From: an uncultured Clostridia bacterium
GTDB taxonomy: Bacteria; Bacillota; Clostridia; Oscillospirales; SIG627
Direction: 5' to 3'
Length of the DNA: 64,000 nt
Assembly: GCA_947589595.1 (NCBI GenBank)
Contig: CANQBV010000006.1
Span: forward strand, 1 to 64,000
The notes under the pieces are model-generated. The model searched no databases. It was given only the letters and a program-made list of their open reading frames with translations, and was not told the origin of the DNA. A program made the position numbers and the translations under genes. Of this stretch, positions 44,962 through 52,342 are shown in pieces (positions within the stretch are counted from its first letter, which is position 1; each line of letters begins with the position of its first letter).

Positions 44962-46459
44962 TGAGTCCCCGGAACCAGCGGCTGTCTTCGCGCGAAATGC
45001 TGCCGGTGACGCGTAAAAACACATAGTAGAAGATAAGACCGATACCGACTGCCAAAACCAGGTTGAGTGTCGGTCTTTCTGTAAGCGTTAAAAAGCATCT
45101 TGACAGCGATACGGCGGCAAAGGAAGAAAGAAGCGGGAAAACCAGATTTTTGAAAACGGAAAACCGGAGCGAGGTTTCCTTGCAAAGCTTGCGAAAGCTT
45201 AGCAGGAAATTGATGATCTCCGCCACGTAAATGGTAATGATATATCCGGTTACCGCCATTTTCGGCACCAGGAAATAAACAAGCACCACGCACAATACCG
45301 AATCCAGCACGTTAATCTTCATAATCGTTAACTGCTGATCCAGGCCCTTGAGCATCCCGTCCGTGGTCATGTCCAAATACATGATCGGGATCAGCGGCGC
45401 GATCACCTTGATAAATAGGGCGGCTTCATCGGAGTGGTAGATGGCAAAGCTGAATTCCTTTGCCATTAAAAAGAGCACCTGCATACAAATCAGCGAAAAG
45501 ATCATCGCTAAGTGCAGCACGCGGTTAATGATGTATTGAATTTCAATTTCGTTCTTTTTAATTTTGCATTCGGCAATTTCCGGCACAAGTAACCCCGAAA
45601 GCACTCCCAAAATCGAAGACGGATACAAAACGATCGGCAACGCCATGCCTTGCACGGCGCCGTAGCTGGCCAACGCTTTTTCACTGGAAACGCCGGATTT
45701 TTTGATCCCTTTGGGGATGAGTAAGTGCTCAATCGTATTCAGCGCCGAGCGGATATAAGCGCCCAGCGCATCCGGAACGGCGATCCGCAGCATCCGCTTT
45801 AAAAAGCCGGGTTTGCCGGCGATTCCGGGGCGATTCTGCTTGAGATCCCACAAATAGCAAAGCAGCGAAAGGCTGAAAGAAAAAACTTCGCTTGCCGTAA
45901 TGCCTGCGCAGATCACACAGAGTGCTCTTTTAGAATTCTGCACGCCGACCAGCCCGATCAAAAGCACGGTGATTACAATGCGGATAATCTGCTCACACAG
46001 CTGGATCAGCGAATAGCGGCTCATTTTGCGGGCCGCGGTCATATACCCATTCAAGGAAGCGGACAGGGCGATAAACGGCAGCGCCAGCGAAAGAATTTTC
46101 AAGGGCTGCGCCGAGATTTCATTGTCGATCCAGTGCGCGGCAAAGAAGTTTGAAAAACCGAATAAAAGGATCAGCGAAAACAGACCGATCAAAAAAGCGG
46201 AAAACAAAAGTCGACGCATACTGTGGCGGTGATGGGAATAATCGTCTATGCAAAGGCGTGTGGAGGCCAAATTCATGCCCGCAGTCGCCATGGTTTTGGC
46301 AAGGGCATAGACGCTTAGAATGAGTTGAAACAGACCGATGCCCGCGCTGCCGATTTTTCCGGTGAGATAGACGTTGAACCATACGGCCACAGTTTTCATG
46401 ACAAAGCTTGTCAAAGTGAGCGCAATGGTGGTAAAAAATAATTTCTTTACGTTTTTCAT
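44951..46459 (-). CDS. SpoVB/MOP-family flippase
   Basis: A 502-residue polytopic protein with about 14 hydrophobic segments, matching the polysaccharide/lipid II exporter (MOP) superfamily near SpoVB: the opening TTIALTLTSFVMKTVAVWFNVYLTG (given to show an SpoVB-type first helix: TLTSFVMKTVAVWF), GSAGIGLFQLILSVY, and GYMTAARKMSRYSL. SpoVB in Bacillus is needed for the spore cortex and is sigma-E driven; a weak sigma-E-like promoter lies upstream here. It could instead be a vegetative lipid flippase. Convergent overlap with pfp at the 3' end. Confidence 0.75.
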   Translation of the reverse strand: MKNVKKLFFTTIALTLTSFVMKTVAVWFNVYLTGKIGSAGIGLFQLILSVYALAKTMATAGMNLASTRLCIDDYSHHRHSMRRLLFSAFLIGLFSLILLFGFSNFFAAHWIDNEISAQPLKILSLALPFIALSASLNGYMTAARKMSRYSLIQLCEQIIRIVITVLLIGLVGVQNSKRALCVICAGITASEVFSFSLSLLCYLWDLKQNRPGIAGKPGFLKRMLRIAVPDALGAYIRSALNTIEHLLIPKGIKKSGVSSEKALASYGAVQGMALPIVLYPSSILGVLSGLLVPEIAECKIKKNEIEIQYIINRVLHLAMIFSLICMQVLFLMAKEFSFAIYHSDEAALFIKVIAPLIPIMYLDMTTDGMLKGLDQQLTIMKINVLDSVLCVVLVYFLVPKMAVTGYIITIYVAEIINFLLSFRKLCKETSLRFSVFKNLVFPLLSSFAAVSLSRCFLTLTERPTLNLVLAVGIGLIFYYVFLRVTGSISREDSRWFRGLIMP

Positions 46460-46486
46460 AGCGGCGCCTTTCCAAAAGTTACTACC

Positions 46487-46515
46487 AATATATTGAAAAA
46501 AGCGTTGATTTATTC
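46487..46515 (-). promoter_or_regulatory. Weak sigma-E-like promoter before the SpoVB-like gene
   Basis: On the minus strand GAATAAA (46515-46509) fits the sigma-E -35 pattern, spaced 14 nt from AATATATT (46494-46487), which shares five to six of eight positions with CATACAAT. The spacing is right and the context fits, but the -10 is poor. Confidence 0.3.
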
Positions 46516-46580
46516 GACCGGAATGGGTAGTTTTTTCCGTTCGGATATGGTAGAATGAATTGTTTAAAAAAGGAGCCGCT

Positions 46581-47339
46581 ATGTATCAAAAGGAAATTGA
46601 CTTTTTAAAAGAGGAATTGCCAAAGGCGTACCGCACTTTTTCCGGCCTTTCCTTTGCCGTATCTGAAAAAGCAAGCTTCGATATCGTGACCGATATCGAC
46701 CAAAAAATCGAAATCTATCTGACAGAAAAGATCCGCGCCGTTTTTCCGCAGGATCGCATTCACAGTGAAGAATTTGCCTCCCGGGAACCGCTCTGCGGCC
46801 GCACCTGGCTCCTCGATCCGATCGACGGTACCTATAATTTTGCCACAGGCTCGCCCTTGTTCGGGATACAGTGCGCCCTGTGGGATGGCAAAGCGGTTTG
46901 CGCCTGCGCTATTTATTTACCGAAACTTGGTGAATTTTACCATGCTGTCAAAGGAGAGGGCGCTTATTGCAACGGCAGTCGCCTTTGGGTGAAAAAACGC
47001 CGGGCGGCGGATTCGATTGTTTCCATCGGCGATTTTCCGCACGGCAGCGCCGAGGATGCTGCAGAGCAAAAAAAGTGTATGGAAACACTGTTCCCGAAAA
47101 TTGCCCGGTTCCGTATGTTCGGCGCTGCCAGCGTGGATTATGCTTTTGTAGCGTCCGGCAGAACCGACGGCGCTCTTTTATATACGAAAAACAAATGGGA
47201 TCTTGCCTGCGGCTGGCTTTTGTGCAAGGAAGCGGGCGCTCTTGTGAAGGGAAGAAAAGGGAAAGACTATTCCTTCGATTCTCGGGCGATCTTCATTTTT
47301 TCCGATTCCGCGCTTACCAACGACTTGTTCAAGGAGTAA
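46581..47339 (+). CDS. Inositol monophosphatase family protein
   Basis: A metal-dependent sugar or nucleotide phosphatase of the FIG superfamily, 252 residues from ATG 46581 (ribosome site AAAGGAG). Motifs: VTDIDQKIE, HSEEF (metal Glu), WLLDPIDGTYNF (DPIDGT core), and GAASVDYAFVASGRTDG with WDLACG near the end, all intact. Substrate could be inositol-1-phosphate, fructose-1,6-bisphosphate or 3'-phosphoadenosine-5'-phosphate; sequence does not decide. It ends three bases before the ABC-F gene and is probably coupled to it. An in-frame ATG at 46560 lies before the ribosome site and is rejected. Confidence 0.88.
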   Translation: MYQKEIDFLKEELPKAYRTFSGLSFAVSEKASFDIVTDIDQKIEIYLTEKIRAVFPQDRIHSEEFASREPLCGRTWLLDPIDGTYNFATGSPLFGIQCALWDGKAVCACAIYLPKLGEFYHAVKGEGAYCNGSRLWVKKRRAADSIVSIGDFPHGSAEDAAEQKKCMETLFPKIARFRMFGAASVDYAFVASGRTDGALLYTKNKWDLACGWLLCKEAGALVKGRKGKDYSFDSRAIFIFSDSALTNDLFKE

Positions 47340-47342
47340 ATT

Positions 47343-48935
47343 ATGATTACCGTTACCGATTTAAGCTTTCAGTTCGGCGGCCAGCTTTTGTTTAAAAACG
47401 TCGATCTGCAATTGAACCCCGGCAACTGCTATGGGATTATCGGCGCCAACGGCGCCGGAAAATCCACGTTTTTAAAACTGCTCTGCGGCGAACTGGAACC
47501 GACCACCGGCTCTGTCTCGATTCCGTCGACCGTGCGAATGAGCGTTTTAAAGCAGGATCACTTTGCTTTCGACGCCTTTCTCGTACTCGATACGATTATT
47601 ATGGGCAATCAAAAGCTTTATGACGTTATGAAAGAAAAAGACGCCCTATACGCCAAGGAAACCTTTACCGATGAAGACGGCCTACACGCTTCGGAGCTGG
47701 AGGGTATTTTTGCCGAAATGAACGGCTGGGAAGCCGAGTCCGACGCGTCGAAGCTCATTCAGGGACTGGGGCTTTCGGAAGATCTTTTGTATGTCACCAT
47801 GGATCAGCTCAAGGAAAGTGAAAAAGTAAAAGTGCTGCTGGCGCAGGCGCTTTTTGGCAACCCGGATATTATCCTTCTGGACGAACCCACCAACGGCTTG
47901 GATCTTAAGGCCACGGCGTGGTTGGAGGATTTTCTGGCGGATTATTTCGGCACCGTTCTGGTGGTATCGCACGACCGTCACTTTCTGAACGACGTCTGCA
48001 CCGGCATTGTCGATATCGATTACAGCGAAATCAAAATGTACGTCGGCAACTATGAATTCTGGTATGAATCCAGTCAGCTCATTCAGCGCATGATCAAGCA
48101 GCAGAACCGGAAAAACGAAGAAAAGATCCGCGAACTGCAGGCCTTTATTTCCCGTTTCTCCGCCAATAAATCCAAGTCCCGCCAGGCCACGGCGCGCCGT
48201 AAGCTGCTGGATCAGCTCACCATAGAGGAATTGCCCGCTTCCAGCCGCCGTTATCCGTTTATCAGCTTCGATATGGATCGGGAGCCCGGCAAGGATATTT
48301 TGTTTGTAGAAAATCTCAGCAAAACCGTCAACGGCGTCAAGGTGCTGGACGACGTTTCCTTCACGGTCAATAAAGGCGATAAAATTGCCTTCTGCGGCGA
48401 TGAAATTGCCATTACCACGCTCTTTCGGATTCTCAGCGAAGAAATTGAGCCGGATGCGGGCAGCTTTAAATGGGGGATCAGCACGTCCCGCTCGTACTTT
48501 CCGCACGATCATACCTCCTTTTTTGAGGGGCACAGCGAAAGTATTTTAGACTGGATGCGCCCTTATTCGAAAGATCAGACCGAAACCTACCTGCGCGGCT
48601 TTTTGGGGAGAATGCTGTTTTCCAACGAAAGCGTATTTAAGCCCGTAAACGTGCTTTCCGGCGGCGAAAAGGTGCGCTGCATGTTTTCCCGCATGATGCT
48701 CTTTGGCTCCAATGTGCTCCTTCTCGATCAGCCGACCGACCACCTGGATCTGGAATCCATCACCGCGGTTAACAAAGGACTCAGCGCCTTTAAGGGCAAC
48801 GTTCTTCTCTATACGCACGACTATGAAATGACCAATACCGTAGCCAACCGCATCATCGAAATCACCGGCGGCAAAATCCTGGATCGCACCGGGAATTACG
48901 AGGAATTTTTGGCATTCAAAAACGAGCGAAACTAA
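47343..48935 (+). CDS. ABC-F ATPase of the YkpA/YbiT type, one ATP site degenerate
   Basis: A soluble ribosome-associated ABC-F protein of 530 residues, close by eye to Bacillus YkpA (PGNCYGIIGANGAGKSTFLK; EGIFAEMNGWEAES region; SSRRYPFISF). First module: Walker A GANGAGKST (34-42) and DEPTNGLD intact, but the signature is LKESE (156-160). Second module: Walker A is GDEIAITT (352-359, no Lys), signature LSGGEK intact, and the catalytic Glu is Gln in LLLDQPTDHLD (Q463). So the site built from Walker A1 and signature 2 is complete, while the other is dead. A weakened second P-loop seems common in YkpA homologues; the Gln and LKESE look like further loss. Coupled to the phosphatase gene upstream. 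Confidence 0.85.
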   Translation: MITVTDLSFQFGGQLLFKNVDLQLNPGNCYGIIGANGAGKSTFLKLLCGELEPTTGSVSIPSTVRMSVLKQDHFAFDAFLVLDTIIMGNQKLYDVMKEKDALYAKETFTDEDGLHASELEGIFAEMNGWEAESDASKLIQGLGLSEDLLYVTMDQLKESEKVKVLLAQALFGNPDIILLDEPTNGLDLKATAWLEDFLADYFGTVLVVSHDRHFLNDVCTGIVDIDYSEIKMYVGNYEFWYESSQLIQRMIKQQNRKNEEKIRELQAFISRFSANKSKSRQATARRKLLDQLTIEELPASSRRYPFISFDMDREPGKDILFVENLSKTVNGVKVLDDVSFTVNKGDKIAFCGDEIAITTLFRILSEEIEPDAGSFKWGISTSRSYFPHDHTSFFEGHSESILDWMRPYSKDQTETYLRGFLGRMLFSNESVFKPVNVLSGGEKVRCMFSRMMLFGSNVLLLDQPTDHLDLESITAVNKGLSAFKGNVLLYTHDYEMTNTVANRIIEITGGKILDRTGNYEEFLAFKNERN

Positions 48936-48966
48936 AAAATGAGCCGGAGGCATCCGGCTCATTTTT
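48935..48966. terminator. Terminator between the convergent ABC-F and NUDIX genes
   Basis: AAAAATGAGCCGG (48935-48947) pairs with CCGGCTCATTTTT (48954-48966), loop of six. A and T runs on both sides make it usable from either strand. Confidence 0.92.
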
Positions 48967-48982
48967 GTAAGCAATATCGGCT

Positions 48983-49486
48983 TTAAAACAGGGGATCTTT
49001 TCGCTGTTTTGCGGGTTTTTCCGAGATTTTTTCTCCATTCAGCACCGCTTCCTGCAAGTGGTCGCCCCGGTAAACCAGTTTCAGAGAAAAGAAAGGAATT
49101 TCCTCATCCAAAAGTTTCAAAAAGATCCGGTCGCCCTCCCACAAATTCAAATCCCGAATTTGCTTTTTCGGCACCCATTCCAGCGCGCCTTCCTCGCATT
49201 CCTTTACGGTGCCGGTAAAATCCTTTGCCAAAAACAAATGCATCAGTTCTGTTTCATACCGATCGGAAACAAAGGTCACGATCCCGCGGTAAGCGGGAGC
49301 GCGCAGCAAAAGCCCCGTTTCTTCCCACGCCTCGCGCAGGATACCGTCCTCGGGACTTTCTTTTTCTTCGATCTTGCCGCCAATGCCGATCCATTTGTCA
49401 CGGTTGCTGTCGTTTTCTTTTTTTATGCGGTGCAGCATCAGGTAGCAGCCATCTTTTTCAATATAGCAAAGCGTTGAATTAATCAT
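48983..49486 (-). CDS. NUDIX hydrolase (8-oxo-dGTP diphosphatase-like)
   Basis: A 167-residue NUDIX protein with an exact Nudix box: G-x5-E-x7-REAWEETGLLL in GGKIEEKESPEDGILREAWEE (quoted as GKIEEKE and REAWEETG). The N terminus (STLCYIEKDGCYLMLHRIKK, given loosely) resembles MutT/MTH1-like 8-oxo-dGTP diphosphatases, but substrate range is not certain. Its start overlaps the YihY-like gene by eight bases, so the two form an operon on the minus strand. Confidence 0.88.
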   Translation of the reverse strand: MINSTLCYIEKDGCYLMLHRIKKENDSNRDKWIGIGGKIEEKESPEDGILREAWEETGLLLRAPAYRGIVTFVSDRYETELMHLFLAKDFTGTVKECEEGALEWVPKKQIRDLNLWEGDRIFLKLLDEEIPFFSLKLVYRGDHLQEAVLNGEKISEKPAKQRKDPLF

Positions 49487-50336
49487 GCAAAACTCCGTAT
49501 TTTTTCTGGTAGAAATGCGCGTTGATATAAGCGCCGGAAAGAAGGATCAGGTTGATCATATACAGCCACAACAAAAGCGCGATCATGGCGCCCAAAGAAC
49601 CGTAAACCGCCGAATAATCGTTCATATTGTCCACGTAGAAAGCAAAAAGCCACGACATCAAAACCCAGCTGATCATTGCAAAAAAGGAACCGGGCAGCGT
49701 ATCGCGCAGTTTCATTTTTGCGCCCGGCAGCACAAAATAGATCCCTACCAGCAGAAATAACATAAAAGCGGCAATCAAAAGGATCCTCAGGGAATGCAGC
49801 AGCGGCAAAACAGAATCGGAAAGAAAAATCAATCTCGAAATCCAGCGAATAATTACATTACCCGCCACAATTAAAATCAAAGTCGCGTAGAACGCTATGA
49901 TCATTAAAATAACAAACACAAAGGAAACGATCCACTCCGTGATCAGCGGCATGCGCGATTCGTCATGGTAAGCTTTGCGGATCCGGCTTTTCAGCGTTTG
50001 CACCGCTTTGCCTGTGGAATAGAGCGTCAGTATAAGGCCCAGGAAAATCAGACTGATGGGGTTTCTGGTGGAAATTTCTTCAATATAGGTGGTAATCAGC
50101 TTAATGATCAAACCGGGCAGGATATTGAGCTCTGTCAAGCCGTTTTCAATCGCCAGCGGATCAAAATGCAGCGTGGAAAAAGAAGCGCTGACCAGGATCA
50201 AAAACGGGAAAAACGAAAATAAAAAATAGTAAGAAAGCGTGGCGGAGCTTTCAAATATATTGGCTCCCAGCAGGGTTTTCCACAAGGGCTGGGGCTTTTC
50301 CGCCGGAGAGACGGGTCTTATTTTTATAATTTTCAT
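49479..50336 (-). CDS. YihY/BrkB family inner-membrane protein
   Basis: A 285-residue protein with six hydrophobic segments; the region SSATLSYYFLFSFFPFLI is the family signature near residue 35, followed by LILTLYSTGKAVQTLKSRIRKAY and late GSLGAMIALLLWLYMINLIL (given as GSLGAMIALLLWLYM). YihY proteins were once called RNase BN in error and are now treated as membrane proteins of unknown function, possibly transporters. Upstream partner of the NUDIX gene. Confidence 0.88.
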   Translation of the reverse strand: MKIIKIRPVSPAEKPQPLWKTLLGANIFESSATLSYYFLFSFFPFLILVSASFSTLHFDPLAIENGLTELNILPGLIIKLITTYIEEISTRNPISLIFLGLILTLYSTGKAVQTLKSRIRKAYHDESRMPLITEWIVSFVFVILMIIAFYATLILIVAGNVIIRWISRLIFLSDSVLPLLHSLRILLIAAFMLFLLVGIYFVLPGAKMKLRDTLPGSFFAMISWVLMSWLFAFYVDNMNDYSAVYGSLGAMIALLLWLYMINLILLSGAYINAHFYQKKYGVLHD

Positions 50337-50376
50337 TCAAATCGTTCCTTATCATAAATTCACATAAAATCACTAC

Positions 50377-50405
50377 TTGCATTTTACGCGGATTTTTTGT
50401 AAAAT
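50377..50405 (+). promoter_or_regulatory. Sigma-A promoter of the ybaK-like gene
   Basis: TTGCAT (50377-50382), 17 nt, TAAAAT (50400-50405), 31 bases before the start codon. Confidence 0.65.
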
Positions 50406-50435
50406 ATTATAAAGTTTGATTTTTGAGGAAGAAAA

Positions 50436-50906
50436 ATGGCGATAAATAAAGTAAAAGAGTATTTTCGTTCGTTTGGAATCGAAGAAAAAATCCGTGTTTT
50501 TTCCGTTTCCAGCGCTACGGTAGAGCTGGCTGCGCAGGCCTTAGGGTGCGAGGAAAAGAGAATTGCAAAGTCTCTTTCATTTTCGGTGGATGGCAGCGCG
50601 ATTTTAGTTGTTGCCGCCGGGGACGCTCGGATCGACAATGCCAAATTCAAAGCGCAGTTTCATCAAAAAGCGAAAATGCTGACCGCAGATGAGGTCGAAA
50701 GCCGGATCGGTCATGCAGTCGGCGGCGTGTGTCCTTTTGCTGTCAACCCGGGCGTGAAAACGTATCTGGACGTATCCTTAAAACGGTTCGAAACTGTTTT
50801 TCCCGCCTGCGGCAGCTCCGACAGCGCGATTGAACTGACCATTCCGGAATTGGAAAAATACTCGTCTTTTGTCGAGTGGGTGGACGTGTGCAAGGACTGG
50901 GCGTAG
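50436..50906 (+). CDS. YbaK/EbsC-family aminoacyl-tRNA deacylase
   Basis: A 156-residue protein of the YbaK/ProX superfamily that hydrolyses mischarged tRNA such as Cys- or Ala-tRNAPro. Characteristic segments are CEEKRIAKSLSF with the conserved Lys (about residue 50), AGDARIDNAKFK, and the GGVCPFAVNPGVKTYLDVSL loop (given as GGVCPFAVNPG). Small EbsC-like subgroup, so exact tRNA specificity is uncertain. Convergent with the S26-type peptidase gene; the two stop codons are adjacent. Confidence 0.88.
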   Translation: MAINKVKEYFRSFGIEEKIRVFSVSSATVELAAQALGCEEKRIAKSLSFSVDGSAILVVAAGDARIDNAKFKAQFHQKAKMLTADEVESRIGHAVGGVCPFAVNPGVKTYLDVSLKRFETVFPACGSSDSAIELTIPELEKYSSFVEWVDVCKDWA

Positions 50907-50907
50907 T

Positions 50908-51366
50908 TCAGCCGAGTCTTGCTTTCAAGAAAGCACGGCAGTGGATCCAAAATCGCCGCAGCGGCAGAAATAAAATGTAAATACGGTAGGAAAGGGAAGC
51001 AAGGTCTTTTTTCTTCCCCTTATGTTCCAGAGCAGAGAGTTTGGCAACGATCTGCTCTTTTTTGACGCCCTTTTCCAGGTAGTACTGGTTATCTCCGCAA
51101 AGAGTAAAGCCCTGCTCCGCACTGCCCCGAATGACGCGGTGCAAAACAAAAGAACCGCTTTTTCTGCGGTAAAAAACAATATCGTGCTTTTGAATGCCGT
51201 TCTCCACCGGAGAGAGGGTCACAGTATCCTCTCCGCCGTGGATCAGCGGCAGCATACTATTTCCGTACGCGGTAAACGAGATCGAAGCGCCGCCGCGAAT
51301 TTTTTCTTCTATCAGAGGAAAAAGCTCGGCAAAAGAAACCTCTTTTGCCGAAGAAGGAGGATTCAT
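50908..51366 (-). CDS. S24/S26-family signal peptidase-like protease
   Basis: A 152-residue protein with the S26 box TAYGNSMLPLI (Ser37) and the second box SFVLHRVIRG, where His76 stands in the position occupied by Lys in bacterial type I peptidases. Ser/His pairs are typical of the SipW/ER-type branch. DIVFYRRKSG and CGDNQYYLEKG are family elements. There is no N-terminal membrane anchor; a weak hydrophobic stretch (YRIYILFLPL) lies near the C terminus. It overlaps the PqqD-like gene by four bases. Probable peptide processing enzyme; substrate unknown. Confidence 0.8.
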   Translation of the reverse strand: MNPPSSAKEVSFAELFPLIEEKIRGGASISFTAYGNSMLPLIHGGEDTVTLSPVENGIQKHDIVFYRRKSGSFVLHRVIRGSAEQGFTLCGDNQYYLEKGVKKEQIVAKLSALEHKGKKKDLASLSYRIYILFLPLRRFWIHCRAFLKARLG

Positions 51367-51620
51367 ACTAAAAGAGCGGCGTCTTTTAATTTCTGCAAAA
51401 AGCGCGCCGTATCATTTGCCGCGGTGTCTTTGTCGATCTCATATTCCGCCTGCAGAGCGGCGGCGATTTCTTCAGCGCTGGTTTCCTTCTCCAATAAACG
51501 CCAAATGAATTTTCCGGTTTCGTTCAGCGTAATGACGCCGTTGAAATCCAGATTGCCTACCGGCACGACAATACAGTTGCCGGCAACCTCCCGCAAAATA
51601 TAACCTTCTTTAATTTTCAT
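51363..51620 (-). CDS. PqqD-like peptide-binding protein (RiPP recognition element)
   Basis: An 85-residue protein of the PqqD fold: the three-stranded start KIKEGYILREVAGNCIVVPV, then the core LDFNGVITLNETGKFIWRLLE (given in parts: GVITLNETGKFIW) and helices TSAEEIAAALQAEYE and DTARFLQKLKDAALL. PqqD domains bind leader peptides of ribosomally made, modified peptides and present them to enzymes. It lies between an HprK-like kinase and an S26-type peptidase, with two- and four-base junctions. Confidence 0.85.
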   Translation of the reverse strand: MKIKEGYILREVAGNCIVVPVGNLDFNGVITLNETGKFIWRLLEKETSAEEIAAALQAEYEIDKDTAANDTARFLQKLKDAALLV

Positions 51621-51622
51621 AC

Positions 51623-52342
51623 CTATTTTCCTTCTTTCATGGCTTGATAAGATACTTTTGCCGCTTCCGGATCCATATTGCAGTGTAAACGATAGATCGG
51701 CACCGTCTGCACCAGCTTTTCGAGCACCTGTAAAAGGAAATCATACTGGTTGGGATTTCCGGGTCTTACCGTTTGATCCAAAAGCTGTGGCAGCGCTTCC
51801 TTTGTGGAAATTCTTTCAATGGTATTCTCGGTGCTTTGCTGTAAAAATGCGATCCCCTGCAGCGGTACTTTGCAGTTGATGTTTAAACTCGTCTTTCCGC
51901 TCCAGGGCGTTCCGTAGACAAAAAACGTTTCCTCCTGCCAGCGCAGGGCAGGTTTATCATCGTTAATAATACGGGCTCTTTCCCCGAAAAGCTGCAGCCA
52001 AAGCGCGGTGTGTGTGGATTTTCCGGTGCCGCTGGGAGCGGAAAACAAATACGCCTTTCCGTCTATCTCCACAGCGGAAGCGTGCAGCATCATTCCCTGA
52101 AAGGATAAAAGCAGGGTATAGAAGTTGCTGCCGGTTCCTAAATATTCAAAAAGCGGATCTTGCCCTTCCGGATGGTTTCTCCTTAACTGCTGTAGGTAGG
52201 AATCCGATATCGAAATATCCGCAATCGCTTTTTCGCTGCCTTCATAGCGATAGGCTTTGGCCTGGGAGCGCAGCGGTTCATACTTCGCGGTCAAATCGAC
52301 GATCAATTCTGCAATCCGATAGCGATCCATTATTTGTTCCAT
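51623..52342 (-). CDS. HPr kinase/phosphorylase-like protein
   Basis: A 239-residue protein whose centre matches the HprK C-terminal kinase fold: MMLHASAVEIDGKAYLFSAP, the P-loop SAPSGTGKSTHTALW (about residues 98-112), INDDKPALRW (metal-binding acidic pair) and YGTPWSGKTSLN. It lacks the N-terminal HPrK domain and the full HprK signature, so it is probably not the CcpA-pathway kinase. Homologues phosphorylate RiPP precursors in some lasso peptide clusters. Start ATG 52342 has GGAAAG five bases upstream and overlaps the previous gene by 13; ATG 52330 (TAATG junction) is an alternative. Confidence 0.8.
   Translation of the reverse strand: MEQIMDRYRIAELIVDLTAKYEPLRSQAKAYRYEGSEKAIADISISDSYLQQLRRNHPEGQDPLFEYLGTGSNFYTLLLSFQGMMLHASAVEIDGKAYLFSAPSGTGKSTHTALWLQLFGERARIINDDKPALRWQEETFFVYGTPWSGKTSLNINCKVPLQGIAFLQQSTENTIERISTKEALPQLLDQTVRPGNPNQYDFLLQVLEKLVQTVPIYRLHCNMDPEAAKVSYQAMKEGK

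Noticed and set aside
49479-50336. Ribonuclease BN
   Set aside because: That annotation of YihY was a historical error; the protein is a membrane protein without nuclease motifs.
51623-52342. True HPr kinase/phosphorylase of carbon catabolite control
   Set aside because: Lacks the N-terminal HPrK domain and full signature, and the neighbours are PqqD- and S26-type genes rather than lgt or ptsH.
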